From Phycisphaeraceae bacterium (GTDB taxonomy: Bacteria > Planctomycetota > Phycisphaerae > Phycisphaerales > Phycisphaeraceae), in the NCBI GenBank assembly GCA_020849625.1, contig JADLFV010000144.1:1-64000 (forward strand): 64,000 nucleotides of DNA, given 5' to 3'. The notes beneath the pieces are model-generated. The model was not told the origin of the DNA. It was given only the letters and a program-made list of their open reading frames with translations, and did no database searches. Shown here piece after piece: positions 34,996-43,035 of this stretch. Each line of letters begins with the position of its first letter. The stretch's first letter is position 1. Made by a program: the position numbers and the translations under genes.

Positions 34996-35999
34996 GCCGC
35001 CGCCTCCTGCAACTTGGGGTCGTCCGCATGGCGCTGCCCGTCGGGCCGGCCGATGACGTAGGCTTCGAAAATCTCATCCAGGTTCAGATCGACCACGCGG
35101 AACGTCACGCCGTTCTGCCGCAGTTGCTCGATCGCCTGCGGGGCGTCGCTGAGCGTGACGGCTGTTTCAGTCGGACCGGGCAGCACGTCCAGCTTGTTCA
35201 GGGGCAATGTCAACTTGTGGTAATCGCCGCTCGCCATGCGCAGTTGCTTGACGTTGTGGCGCAGCGTCTCGGTGTCCTGCTGAATCACGATGCGGCCGCG
35301 GTCGAGGATGGCAACCTGGTCGGCGATCGGCTCCACCTCGTAGAGCAAATGCGAAGAGTAAAACACCGTGCGGCCTTCGGACTGAAGGTGCATGATCAGG
35401 TCGCGGTTGAACTGCTTGCGCATGATGGGGTCCAGCCCCAACGCCGGGTCGTCGAGGATGATCACCTGCGGCCGATGTGCCAGCGCCAGCAGCAATCCCA
35501 GGCGCACGGTCTGGCCCTTGGACAGATGCTTGATCTTCGTGCTGCGCGACAACTCGAACTGCTGCAGGTAACGATTGGCCAGGTTGGTGTCCCACGTCGG
35601 ATAGAACGGGGCCATGAAGCGGGTGATCTGCTCCACGGTCATCCAACTGAACATCCTCTGGTCTTCCGCCAGGTAACCGACGCGGCGGCGAACTTCGATG
35701 GCGTCCTTGCACGGGTCAAGACCAAGCACGCGCATCCCCGCCGGGAAGGGCTCGTGCTTGGACATGGGAACCGGGGTCACAGACCCCGGCTCTGCTGAGC
35801 CGCACCCGGAACCCCCGGAAGAGTCCGGCTTGAGCAGTCCCAGCAGCAGGCGCAGGGTGGTGGTCTTGCCCGCGCCGTTGCGGCCGAGCAGGGCGAAGGT
35901 CCGGCCGCGCTCGACGGTGAAGCTGACATCCTCCAGCACGCGCTTGCGGCCGAAGCTCTTGGATAGACCGCGTACGATAATGTCGGGTGAATCAGTCAT
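34992..35999 (-). CDS. ABC transporter ATP-binding protein with inserted palindrome
   Basis: 335 residues. Walker A is GRNGAGKTT at 39-47, the signature HLSKGQTVRLGLLLAL lies mid-protein, Walker B is VIILDDPALGLDP and the switch His is in YSSHLL. The C-terminal 100 residues form the extra domain usual for this subfamily. Between LLLGLLKPDS (51-60) and MRVLGLDP, where relatives have about two residues, there are some 26 extra residues containing EPGSVTPV (70-77). The DNA for EPGSVTPV is the hairpin repeat at 35769-35792, next to a CTTCCGGGGG copy at 35812. It energises the neighbouring permease. Stop and start overlap with the GntR gene (35996-35999). Confidence 0.9.
   Translation of the reverse strand: MTDSPDIIVRGLSKSFGRKRVLEDVSFTVERGRTFALLGRNGAGKTTTLRLLLGLLKPDSSGGSGCGSAEPGSVTPVPMSKHEPFPAGMRVLGLDPCKDAIEVRRRVGYLAEDQRMFSWMTVEQITRFMAPFYPTWDTNLANRYLQQFELSRSTKIKHLSKGQTVRLGLLLALAHRPQVIILDDPALGLDPIMRKQFNRDLIMHLQSEGRTVFYSSHLLYEVEPIADQVAILDRGRIVIQQDTETLRHNVKQLRMASGDYHKLTLPLNKLDVLPGPTETAVTLSDAPQAIEQLRQNGVTFRVVDLNLDEIFEAYVIGRPDGQRHADDPKLQEAAA
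35769..35792. repeat. Hairpin repeat inside the ABC ATPase gene
   Basis: CCGGGGTC-aca-GACCCCGG (35771-35789) plus the flank gives a 24-base sequence identical to 60982-61005 in a glycosyltransferase gene. It belongs to the family at 43-89 and 9364-9408. Confidence 0.85.
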
Positions 36000-36418
36000 G
36001 TCGATGTTTCCCCTTGCGACTCTTGCGGATGTGAGCCACTAATGTTCGCGTTGTCCAGGGCCTGCTCGAACGCAGCTCGAAGCTCAGCCGCTTCCAGGCC
36101 GAGCATTCGGCCGTGGCGGATCAGTTGCCCCAGCTCCTCCTCGAACTTGTCGCGCTGGCCGTTCAGTTGGCTCAGGGGCGGCTTGAGGGCCACGAAAGTG
36201 CCCGAGCCGTGGCGGCGCTCCAGGTAGCCCTCGCTGGTCAACTTTTCATAGACCCGCAGGATGGTGTTGGGGTTGACCGTGAGCATCTCAGCCAACTCGC
36301 GCACCGAGGGCACCCTGGCCCCCGCGGGCAGCGTCCCGGCCAGGCACTGGGCCCGCACCTGGCTGGCGATCTGCCGGCTGATGGGGACGCTGGAGCCTTT
36401 TTCGATGCGGATGAACAT
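35996..36418 (-). CDS. GntR-family (YtrA-type) regulator
   Basis: 140 residues. VPISRQIASQVRAQCLAGTL, then GARVPSVRELAEMLTVNPNT and YEKLTSEGYLERRHGSGTFV, form the GntR winged helix. The short C-terminal part of about 60 residues, without a ligand domain, is the YtrA type that controls ABC transporter operons. It is the first gene of the operon with the ATPase and permease. A strong promoter and an overlapping inverted repeat lie upstream (36539-36582), which suggests self-repression. Seven heptamer repeats (36428-36476) lie in the leader ten bases before the ATG, and no ribosome site is visible there. Confidence 0.92.
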   Translation of the reverse strand: MFIRIEKGSSVPISRQIASQVRAQCLAGTLPAGARVPSVRELAEMLTVNPNTILRVYEKLTSEGYLERRHGSGTFVALKPPLSQLNGQRDKFEEELGQLIRHGRMLGLEAAELRAAFEQALDNANISGSHPQESQGETST

Positions 36419-36427
36419 TTGGGGCCA

Positions 36428-36476
36428 GGGAGTAGGGAGTAGGGAGTAGGGAGTAGGGAGTAGGGAGTAGGGAGTA
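36428..36476. repeat. Heptamer tandem repeat, seven copies of GGGAGTA
   Basis: Seven perfect copies in a row, ending ten bases upstream of the GntR start. In the transcript the unit reads TACTCCC. A unit that is not a multiple of three in this place can change length by slippage and alter expression without changing the protein. Confidence 0.9.
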
Positions 36477-36538
36477 GGATCCTAAAACGTTGGCAACTAA
36501 GATCTTGAAACCATTTATCCTCGGCGCGTATGCCCGAG

Positions 36539-36556
36539 ATAAGTGACTACACTTAT
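36539..36556. promoter_or_regulatory. Candidate operator of the GntR/ABC operon
   Basis: ATAAGTG and CACTTAT form a perfect seven-base inverted repeat around ACTA. It overlaps the -10 box (36554-36559) and the expected transcription start, so binding would block initiation. The arms match the general form of YtrA-family operators. Confidence 0.6.
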
Positions 36557-36582
36557 ATAACACTAATCAATCGGCTTGTCAA
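36554..36582 (-). promoter_or_regulatory. Sigma-70 promoter of the GntR/ABC operon
   Basis: On the minus strand a perfect TTGACA (36582-36577) is followed after exactly 17 bases by TATATA (36559-36554). The operator candidate overlaps its downstream end. This is the best sigma-70 match in the window. The resulting leader is about 130 bases long. Confidence 0.75.
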
Positions 36583-36605
36583 GGGTGAAACATGAAATAA
36601 AGGCA

Positions 36606-36731
36606 ACCGCAGATGAACGCGGATGAATGCGGATAACGCCTGGTGAACGCAGGACTCGCATCTGACGCAACAAGTCCATCAAGCGTGGGATGATCCGCGT
36701 TCATCCGCGCGCATCTGCGTTCATCCGCGGT
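36606..36731. repeat. Inverted repeat rich in GCGGATGAACGC units
   Basis: 36606-36634 and 36693-36731 are inverted arms made of GCGGATGAACGC and GCAGATG units. Between the GntR promoter and dnaB, the region 36583-36837 holds this repeat and no gene. Confidence 0.6.
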
Positions 36732-36837
36732 AATCCTACTTCCCACAAATGACAAGCGAGCAGGAGAAGCCGACAGCTTCTTCACGCTTGTTGCACGAAT
36801 GATCCAATCGGGTCTTGGTTACTCGGCGGCGGGGAGT

Positions 36838-38346
36838 ATGATGGCCGGAATGACGCAGGCCACCGGCACAAGACGACGCTCCCTCCAGCAGCAGCCGATC
36901 GAGCTGGGCAAGCTGTTCGACAAGCTGCCGCCGCACGCTCTGGAGGCTGAGTGTGCCGTGCTGGGGTCGCTGGTTCACGACTGGCGGGCCACGGCTGAGG
37001 TCATTCAACTGCTCAGCCCGGAGGACTTTTACAAGCCGGCCCATGCCGCGATCTTCGAAGCAGAGCTCGAACTCTACGACCAGCGACAGTCGATCGACAT
37101 CGTGCAACTCAAGCAGCGCCTGGAAGACAAGGGCGTGCTGGAAGAGGTCGGCGGGCTGGACTACCTGATCGACCACGTGGTCGATGCGGTGCCCAGTTCC
37201 GCCAGCGTCGAGCACTACGCCCAGATCGTGCGCGACAAGTCGATCCTGCGCAAACTGATCGAAGCCTCCGGCCGGGCTATTCACGATGCGTATCACCACG
37301 ACGGGCCCGTGCACCACCTGCTGGACGGCGTCGAGAGCCGACTGTTCGAGATCACGCAGAGCCGCACGCGACACGATGCCGAGTCCCTGCACCGGCTGCT
37401 CGAGCAGATCATGGAGCAGATCGACTCGCGCAAGGGCCGCGACTTCACGGGCCTGGCCACCGGGTTTTACGAACTGGACGAGATGACCGACGGCCTGCAA
37501 CCGGGCGAAATGATCATCGTGGCGGCCCGGCCCAGCATGGGAAAGACCTCGCTGGCGCTGAACATCGCCGAACACGCCGCGGTCAACAGCAAGCAGCCGG
37601 TGCTGGTGTTCAGCCTGGAAATGAACAAGCACCAGTTGGCTCAGCGCCTGCTGTGCGCCCGGGCCAACGTGGAGTCGCACCGTCTTCGCCGCAATGTCCT
37701 GGGCGAGGAGGAGCGCGGCCGGCTGGGCCTGACGGTGGGCGAACTGGCCGATGCCCCGCTGTTCATCGATGACTCGCCGGGACTGACGCTGCTGGAGCTG
37801 CGGGCCAAGGCTCGCCGCGTCCACGCCAACAGCACGCTCAAGTGCGTGGTGGTGGACTACCTGCAACTGATGAGCCATCCGGAAGCCAACTCGCGCGAGC
37901 AGGAAGTCAGCGCCATCAGTCGCGGCATCAAGGCCCTGGCCCGCGAGCTGGAGGTGCCGGTGATCTGTCTGAGCCAGCTCAACCGTTCGCCGGAGGCCCG
38001 AGAAGGTCACCGCCCGCGCATGAGCGACCTGCGCGAATCGGGCGCCATCGAGCAGGACGCCGACGTGGTGATGATGCTGCACCGCGAGTCGTACTATCAC
38101 CGCGGCGAGCCGGACTGGGAAATCAGCAATCCCGACAAGGTCAACGAAGCGGAAGTGATCATCGCCAAGCAGCGCAACGGCCCCACCGGCACCGTCAGTC
38201 TCAACTTCGACGGCGGCACCATGCGCTTCCGCAATGCCGCCCGTTACAGCCCCGCCCGCCAGAGCGACTCCGCCCCGCCGCCACGCGCTTCGCGCACGTC
38301 ATACACTCCCCCCGAAGCCGATCCGGACACCGACCTGCCCATCTGA
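36838..38346 (+). CDS. dnaB: Replicative DNA helicase DnaB
   Basis: About 502 residues. The N-terminal helical domain begins LPPHALEAECAVLGSLVHD; the RecA-type domain has TGFYELDEMTDGLQPGEMII, Walker A ARPSMGKTSLALNIAEHAA, VFSLEMNKHQLAQRLLC, Walker B VVVDYLQLM and SDLRESGAIEQDADVVMMLH. This hexameric helicase unwinds DNA ahead of the replisome. The start is uncertain: GGGGAG at 36831-36836 is too close to the ATG at 36838, gives a spacing of four to 36841 and 13 to 36850. A short Pro/Ser-rich tail is extra. No intein or insert was noticed. Confidence 0.97.
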   Translation: MMAGMTQATGTRRRSLQQQPIELGKLFDKLPPHALEAECAVLGSLVHDWRATAEVIQLLSPEDFYKPAHAAIFEAELELYDQRQSIDIVQLKQRLEDKGVLEEVGGLDYLIDHVVDAVPSSASVEHYAQIVRDKSILRKLIEASGRAIHDAYHHDGPVHHLLDGVESRLFEITQSRTRHDAESLHRLLEQIMEQIDSRKGRDFTGLATGFYELDEMTDGLQPGEMIIVAARPSMGKTSLALNIAEHAAVNSKQPVLVFSLEMNKHQLAQRLLCARANVESHRLRRNVLGEEERGRLGLTVGELADAPLFIDDSPGLTLLELRAKARRVHANSTLKCVVVDYLQLMSHPEANSREQEVSAISRGIKALARELEVPVICLSQLNRSPEAREGHRPRMSDLRESGAIEQDADVVMMLHRESYYHRGEPDWEISNPDKVNEAEVIIAKQRNGPTGTVSLNFDGGTMRFRNAARYSPARQSDSAPPPRASRTSYTPPEADPDTDLPI

Positions 38347-38430
38347 CCGCTGCCCGCCCGGACAATCCGTTGATCAATCCCGGCACATGGTGCCTGCATC
38401 AATCCATTCACCGCCAGGTGCGAGGGCGTG

Positions 38431-40278
38431 CTATGGCGCGACGTTCGGGGTCTTGAGCCAGGCGAGGTTGAACTGGTAGTGGATGCCGCTGCTGATCAGT
38501 TGGATCATGCCGTCGGGCGTCTGCACGGCAGCCAAGTATCCCTTGGGCTCGGCGTGCGCGGCGTCCATGGTGAACGTGTCGGTCCAGGCCTGGCCGTCAA
38601 GCTCGCGCGACTGGCCGTCGGTCAGCAGTTTCCACACCGGCCAGGTTTCACCTTCATCGAAGCTGAGGGCGGCGAACATGCCCTGACCCTCAAACTGGCC
38701 GCCGGCGTCGTCCTTGAACGTGGAGCCGGGCGTGAACGAGATCAGCAGCAGCGGGCCTTCGTTCAAGCGCTTTAATACCAGGCGCTGGCCCCCGGCAATG
38801 GGCGGGAAAGGCGAGGCGCTGTAGGTCCAGGTTTGTGCGCCGTCATCGGAAATGCTCATGGGCATATGGTCGTCGATGTTGTCGCCGCGGCCCAGAGCCA
38901 TCAGGCGTCCATCGCGCAATTGCACCAGCCCCGCGTGAATGCCGGCAATCCAGGCGCCGCGCCCGCCTGCTTCAAAGACAGGCTTGTCCGCACCATCATT
39001 GATCTTCGTCCAGGTCACACCCTCATCGCGGCTGGTGTGCAGGATGGTGCCGCCCTTGCCGCCTTCGGCCATGTCGCAGGTCAGATAGATCGTGCCATCG
39101 TCAGCGATGATGGGGCTGGGGATGGGCATGTTGCCGAGCGTGTGTTGGGGATGGATGATGCGGGCGGGCGACCAGGTCGCGCCGTTGTCAGCACTGGTGC
39201 GCAGGATGAGAGCCAGTTCAGCCCAGCCGGTGTCCACCCCCAGGCCGTTGAAGTGCATCAGCAGTCCGCGGTCGTTGCGCAGCAATGCGGGCGCGTGATC
39301 GTTGCGATCGGGCACATCCCAGAAAAGATCGGCCGGCTCCCACTCGTTCGCCCCGGCCCGCAGGCGTGAGGCGACGACGGTCAGTTCCCGGCCGCGCTCG
39401 GCGTTGGTGCTGTACCAGATCGCCAGCAGGTCGCCGTTGTCGCACCAGGTGATGGCCGGGTCGTGATTGTGTTTGGAAAACAGCGGGCCGTTGGAGTTTG
39501 GCTGAATCAGCACATACGGCCGCGGCTCGGCGAAGATGGGTTGCGCCAAGTCGACCGCCGGTGTCCAGTCGTGGTGCTGCTGCGAGACATCCTTGGCCCA
39601 ACGCATCCGAACCAAGACTTGGAAGTCCGTCTCCCGCACCGGTTCGGCCTGTACCACGCGAAAACCAACCAGGCGATTGCGATCGCCCGGCAGATTCCCC
39701 AGCCGATTGGAAGCGCTGGGCTGATCGCCCTCGGCACGGAACGGCCCGCCGCGCGCCACACGCGAATCGCCGGCGGCTTCAATGTCTGTGCCTCCACCCA
39801 ATTCACTCAAGTCATACGGCCCATACCAGTCCTGGCACCACTGCTCAAACTTCGCCCCGTCGCCGGCCATTACCTGCGGGCGCGTGCGACAGACATATTC
39901 CCACTCCGCTTCGGTGGGCAGGCGATAGGGCACACCTTCCTGCGCGCTGAGCCAGTTGCAGTATGCCGTCGCATCGAGCCAACTGACGAACAGCACCGGA
40001 TCATCATCGCCGGCCGGTGTTTCTTCCAACCCTCGCATCGCTTTGTGGGCTGGATCGAAGCGCTCGTACTGGGCGTTGGTCACCAGATGCGGCGCAATGC
40101 GGATCGGCTGGTCGATCTGCACCTGGTGAACGGGTGTTTCATCCCAATCGCCATCGGTCGAGCCCATGTCGAACGTGCCGGCGGGAACCTCCACCAGTTC
40201 AGTGTCACCCGCTCGAACGAAGGTATTGAAGTTCCAGAGCACAGACATGACTGCTGCCGTCAGGATGGTTTTGCTCAT
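38431..40278 (-). CDS. Exported SUMF1-sialidase fusion protein
   Basis: 615 residues with a signal peptide (start eight bases after AAGGA). Residues about 25-200 are a formylglycine-generating-enzyme-like (SUMF1) domain: VPAGTFDMGSTDGDWDETPV, LFVSWLDATAYCNWLSAQ, YRLPTEAEWEYVCR, DSRVARGGPFR and VGFRVV. The part that usually contains the GLYDMHGNVWEW motif is missing: after VCRTRPQVMAGD the sequence goes directly to EQWCQDWYGPYDL, so about 45 residues are shortened. From about 250 on is a sialidase/BNR propeller with Asp boxes (TSADNGATW, TSRDEGVTW, SFDEGETW). The catalytic Cys pair of true FGE is not apparent. It is probably a binding or structural fusion in glycan use. Confidence 0.8.
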   Translation of the reverse strand: MSKTILTAAVMSVLWNFNTFVRAGDTELVEVPAGTFDMGSTDGDWDETPVHQVQIDQPIRIAPHLVTNAQYERFDPAHKAMRGLEETPAGDDDPVLFVSWLDATAYCNWLSAQEGVPYRLPTEAEWEYVCRTRPQVMAGDGAKFEQWCQDWYGPYDLSELGGGTDIEAAGDSRVARGGPFRAEGDQPSASNRLGNLPGDRNRLVGFRVVQAEPVRETDFQVLVRMRWAKDVSQQHHDWTPAVDLAQPIFAEPRPYVLIQPNSNGPLFSKHNHDPAITWCDNGDLLAIWYSTNAERGRELTVVASRLRAGANEWEPADLFWDVPDRNDHAPALLRNDRGLLMHFNGLGVDTGWAELALILRTSADNGATWSPARIIHPQHTLGNMPIPSPIIADDGTIYLTCDMAEGGKGGTILHTSRDEGVTWTKINDGADKPVFEAGGRGAWIAGIHAGLVQLRDGRLMALGRGDNIDDHMPMSISDDGAQTWTYSASPFPPIAGGQRLVLKRLNEGPLLLISFTPGSTFKDDAGGQFEGQGMFAALSFDEGETWPVWKLLTDGQSRELDGQAWTDTFTMDAAHAEPKGYLAAVQTPDGMIQLISSGIHYQFNLAWLKTPNVAP

Positions 40279-40382
40279 GTCGGTATCCTTGCAGAATGTG
40301 GTCTATGATGAACCGTAGCGTGGATTGTACTCGCCCGGCCCGCCTTCGGAAGCATATGATCGCAACAAATGGGAGACGCATG

Positions 40383-40715
40383 ATGGTCAAAGCCATGTTT
40401 GACGGAAAAAAAGCGGAATACGCCAACCTGCTGCAAGCGGCCCCCATCGTGCCCGGCGCGGTGGTGAGCAAGCCGCTGATCAACAGCGATGCGTGCAAGG
40501 TGATCGTGTTCGCCATGGACGAGGGCCAATCGATCAGCGAACATCACGCGCCCTTCGTGGCGACGGTGCACGTGCTGGATGGCGAGCTGGACTTCAGCGT
40601 GTCCGGCCGCAGGCAGCGCATGGCCGCCCACGACTGGCTCATCATGCCGTTCGACGCCAAACACGACCTGACCGCCCTGAAGCCCACACGCTTCATGCTG
40701 ACGCTGTTGAAATGA
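40383..40715 (+). CDS. Small cupin-domain protein
   Basis: About 110 residues from the ATG at 40383, seven bases after GGGAG; 40380 and the further upstream ATG at 40356 are alternatives. The cupin motif is visible: ISEHHAPFVATVHVLDGELD (His-His and a Glu-type ligand position), with AAHDWLIMPFDAKHDLTAL as the second motif carrying a His. Cupins of this size often bind a metal and act as small enzymes or sensors. Divergent from the SUMF1 fusion; function open. Confidence 0.82.
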   Translation: MVKAMFDGKKAEYANLLQAAPIVPGAVVSKPLINSDACKVIVFAMDEGQSISEHHAPFVATVHVLDGELDFSVSGRRQRMAAHDWLIMPFDAKHDLTALKPTRFMLTLLK

Positions 40716-40734
40716 ACGCGCCGCCAATGGGCGA

Positions 40735-41802
40735 TCAGTCGATCAATTCATCGGGATAGCCGTACACCGTCTCGATCATGCGCACGTAATTCTCATAGCG
40801 CACGTAGTAGGGCACGGTGTTGGAGATGCCGGGCATGTAGCCGCCGCGGACGTTGAGGCGGTCGATCTTGTCGCGCACCTCGCGCTCGACGGCATCGGGC
40901 TCGCCGCGGGACAGCAGGTCCAGGTCGATGTTGCCCAGCAGGCAGAACTTGCCCGGCCAGCGGCGCTGAATCTCCAGCGGGTCCATCGACTTGGGCTCCA
41001 GCGGCTGAATGGCCCGCACGCCCGCGGCTGACAGATCGTCGAACACGTCGTACAGCCGGCCGTCAGAGTGATAGATGAAGGGGGCCCCGAGGGTGGCTGC
41101 CAGGTCGGACAGGTCTTTCAGGTGCGGGAACAGGTAGCGGCGGTAAAAGTCGGGCCCGAACATCAGGCCCTCGGTGTAGGCGATGTCGTCGGAATACATC
41201 ACCGCCCCGATGCGATCGCCGCCGCGGCGTAGAGCTTCAGCGGTGATGTGACCCGACGCGGCCGCCAGCGAGGACATCACCGCATCGATCAACTCCGGCT
41301 GCTCATACGAGGCCAGGCAAAGCTCGCTGAAGCCGATCATCTCCCAGGTGAAGGTGAACACGTCATCGGTGTGCAGCAGGATCTTCATGCCGGGGGACAG
41401 GGCCTCGGCGACGAGTTCGAGGTCATCGAGGCGGGACTGGACGGGCGATAAATCGCCCTCCGCCACGGACTGCCAGCTCCATCGCTGCGACTGGAACTGG
41501 GCGAGGTTATCGATCAGGTGAAACGAACCGCTGTGGCTGGCGGCACCTTGTCTCTGTTGGGCGTCGGCATGGGCCAGCTCTTCGTGCGGGATGCGAACGG
41601 TGTGCTGGATGTAGTCGTAGCCGGCCATGGCGTAGAATGCCACGTCGTCGGCGGCGGTCGCCACCTCACGGCCGAGCATCTTCGCCTTGTGATCGCGGTG
41701 AACGTGGAAGTCGAACAACGGCGGCCGCCGCCAGCCACGGCGCAGCAGCAGTGTGTCGAGAAAGCGGTCGAAGTTCGGTCGTGCATCGATGCGCGGCTTC
41801 AT
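40735..41802 (-). CDS. Uroporphyrinogen decarboxylase-family protein
   Basis: About 355 residues. The ATG at 41802 follows GGAG by eight bases; the frame continues upstream but without family similarity. The TIM-barrel signs are LHTDDVFTFTWEMIGFSELC, YSDDIAYTEGLMFGPDFY, FIYHSDGRLYDVFDDLSAAG and CLLGNIDLDLLSRG, as in URO-D-like methyltransferases, which commonly transfer methyl groups from substituted substrates to corrinoid or act in glycan catabolism clusters. True HemE is less likely because the N-terminus starts FDFHVHRDHK and lacks the usual substrate arginines. It converges with the cupin gene. Confidence 0.82.
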   Translation of the reverse strand: MKPRIDARPNFDRFLDTLLLRRGWRRPPLFDFHVHRDHKAKMLGREVATAADDVAFYAMAGYDYIQHTVRIPHEELAHADAQQRQGAASHSGSFHLIDNLAQFQSQRWSWQSVAEGDLSPVQSRLDDLELVAEALSPGMKILLHTDDVFTFTWEMIGFSELCLASYEQPELIDAVMSSLAAASGHITAEALRRGGDRIGAVMYSDDIAYTEGLMFGPDFYRRYLFPHLKDLSDLAATLGAPFIYHSDGRLYDVFDDLSAAGVRAIQPLEPKSMDPLEIQRRWPGKFCLLGNIDLDLLSRGEPDAVEREVRDKIDRLNVRGGYMPGISNTVPYYVRYENYVRMIETVYGYPDELID

Positions 41803-41982
41803 GGTCGCGTCTCCAAAATCGGCGGGATGCATTGTAGATTGTGCCAAGCCGCCGAATCGCGCTCTACCTGACCAAGATTGTGCGTGGGTTGTCGCCCCGC
41901 CGCTGGTGTGTGATACTCTGGCATGTAAGATCAACATGGAATGAATCCACATTTGCCTGGAAACCACGGAGATTCAAGCAAC

Positions 41983-43035
41983 ATGAACAGCCCACTGCCG
42001 CGCGTACCCCTGATCGCTGCGTTTGTTTCTGTCGTGATGATCGCTTTGGTGAGTCCCACATCCTGGGCCGAGGCTGTGACAGCCGGGCTGATCGGACATT
42101 GGAAGCTGGATGAAACGGATGCCTCCAGCACCGTGGTGAAAAACTCCGCCAACTTCCAGAAAGAGAACGGCAAGCGCACGGCGAGCACCGCCATCAACCA
42201 GCCGACGCCGGCGGGCGCGGGTTACCTGTTCGACGGGCGCGGCAACAAGGATTCGATCAACGTCGGCTCGTCGGTCATCGAGCCGCTGACGCAGACCGAC
42301 AAGATCACCATCACCGCCTGGATCAAGCCCGTCTTCTACAAGGAAGGCGCCAGCGCCGACAGCCGCCACAGCATCGTGGCCACCAATGCCGACATCTCCT
42401 TCTCGGTTTACAGCGGCGGCAACCTGCTATTCAACTACAAGGGCGAAAAAGGCGAAGATACCGGCACGCACACCACCGGCAAGCGCAACCTGGCCGGGGG
42501 CAAGCTGGTGCCGCTCAACGAATTCTCTCACGTGGCTGCCACCCGCGACGGCACCCACACCGCCCTCTATCTCGATGGCATCCTGATCGCCAAAAGGGAC
42601 GATGCCGACCCCGGCTCGTTCCATCAGCGCCCGTTCGACCACGACAACAACAAGAACACGCCCAGCGTCCGCCAGATGTTCATCGGCGCCATCGTCATGA
42701 GCGACGAGCGTCACTTCGACGGCGTGATCAGCGACGTCGGCCTGTGGGCGGGCCGGGCCTTGACGCCGCAGCAGATCGCCCTGATCGCGGGTCTCGGCCA
42801 GCAGGCGCACCTGCGTCTGGATGACACCCAGATCGATGCCGTGCTCGCGGTGTTCGAGGCCAAGTCCGGCTCAGTCGAAGCCGGCGGCCGCACGTGGACT
42901 TACACCACCAACTTCCCCACCCCGACCACCGGCAAAGCGATGGCCGGCATGAACTACACCGCCGCCGACGGCAACGCCTACATCATCCTCGACGGCAAGA
43001 GCGGCTCATGGTCCGGCGTCATGGCCAAGCCGTAA
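41983..43035 (+). CDS. Exported LamG/concanavalin-like protein
   Basis: About 350 residues. The ATG at 41983 starts a signal peptide ending near TSWAEA, with GGAG eleven bases before it. The core LIGHWKLDETDASSTVVKNS with AGYLFDGRGNKDSINVG and TITAWIKPVF, then SHVAATRDGTHTALYLDGIL, is the LamG-type jelly roll used for glycan or matrix binding, and DGVISDVGLWAGRALTPQQI is its closing strand set. No dockerin or PEP-CTERM follows. It converges with the next gene, and the two coding regions overlap by 17 bases (43019-43035). Confidence 0.83.
   Translation: MNSPLPRVPLIAAFVSVVMIALVSPTSWAEAVTAGLIGHWKLDETDASSTVVKNSANFQKENGKRTASTAINQPTPAGAGYLFDGRGNKDSINVGSSVIEPLTQTDKITITAWIKPVFYKEGASADSRHSIVATNADISFSVYSGGNLLFNYKGEKGEDTGTHTTGKRNLAGGKLVPLNEFSHVAATRDGTHTALYLDGILIAKRDDADPGSFHQRPFDHDNNKNTPSVRQMFIGAIVMSDERHFDGVISDVGLWAGRALTPQQIALIAGLGQQAHLRLDDTQIDAVLAVFEAKSGSVEAGGRTWTYTTNFPTPTTGKAMAGMNYTAADGNAYIILDGKSGSWSGVMAKP

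Noticed and set aside
36428..36476. Possible CRISPR array
   Set aside because: Perfect heptamers without spacers; it is a simple tandem repeat.
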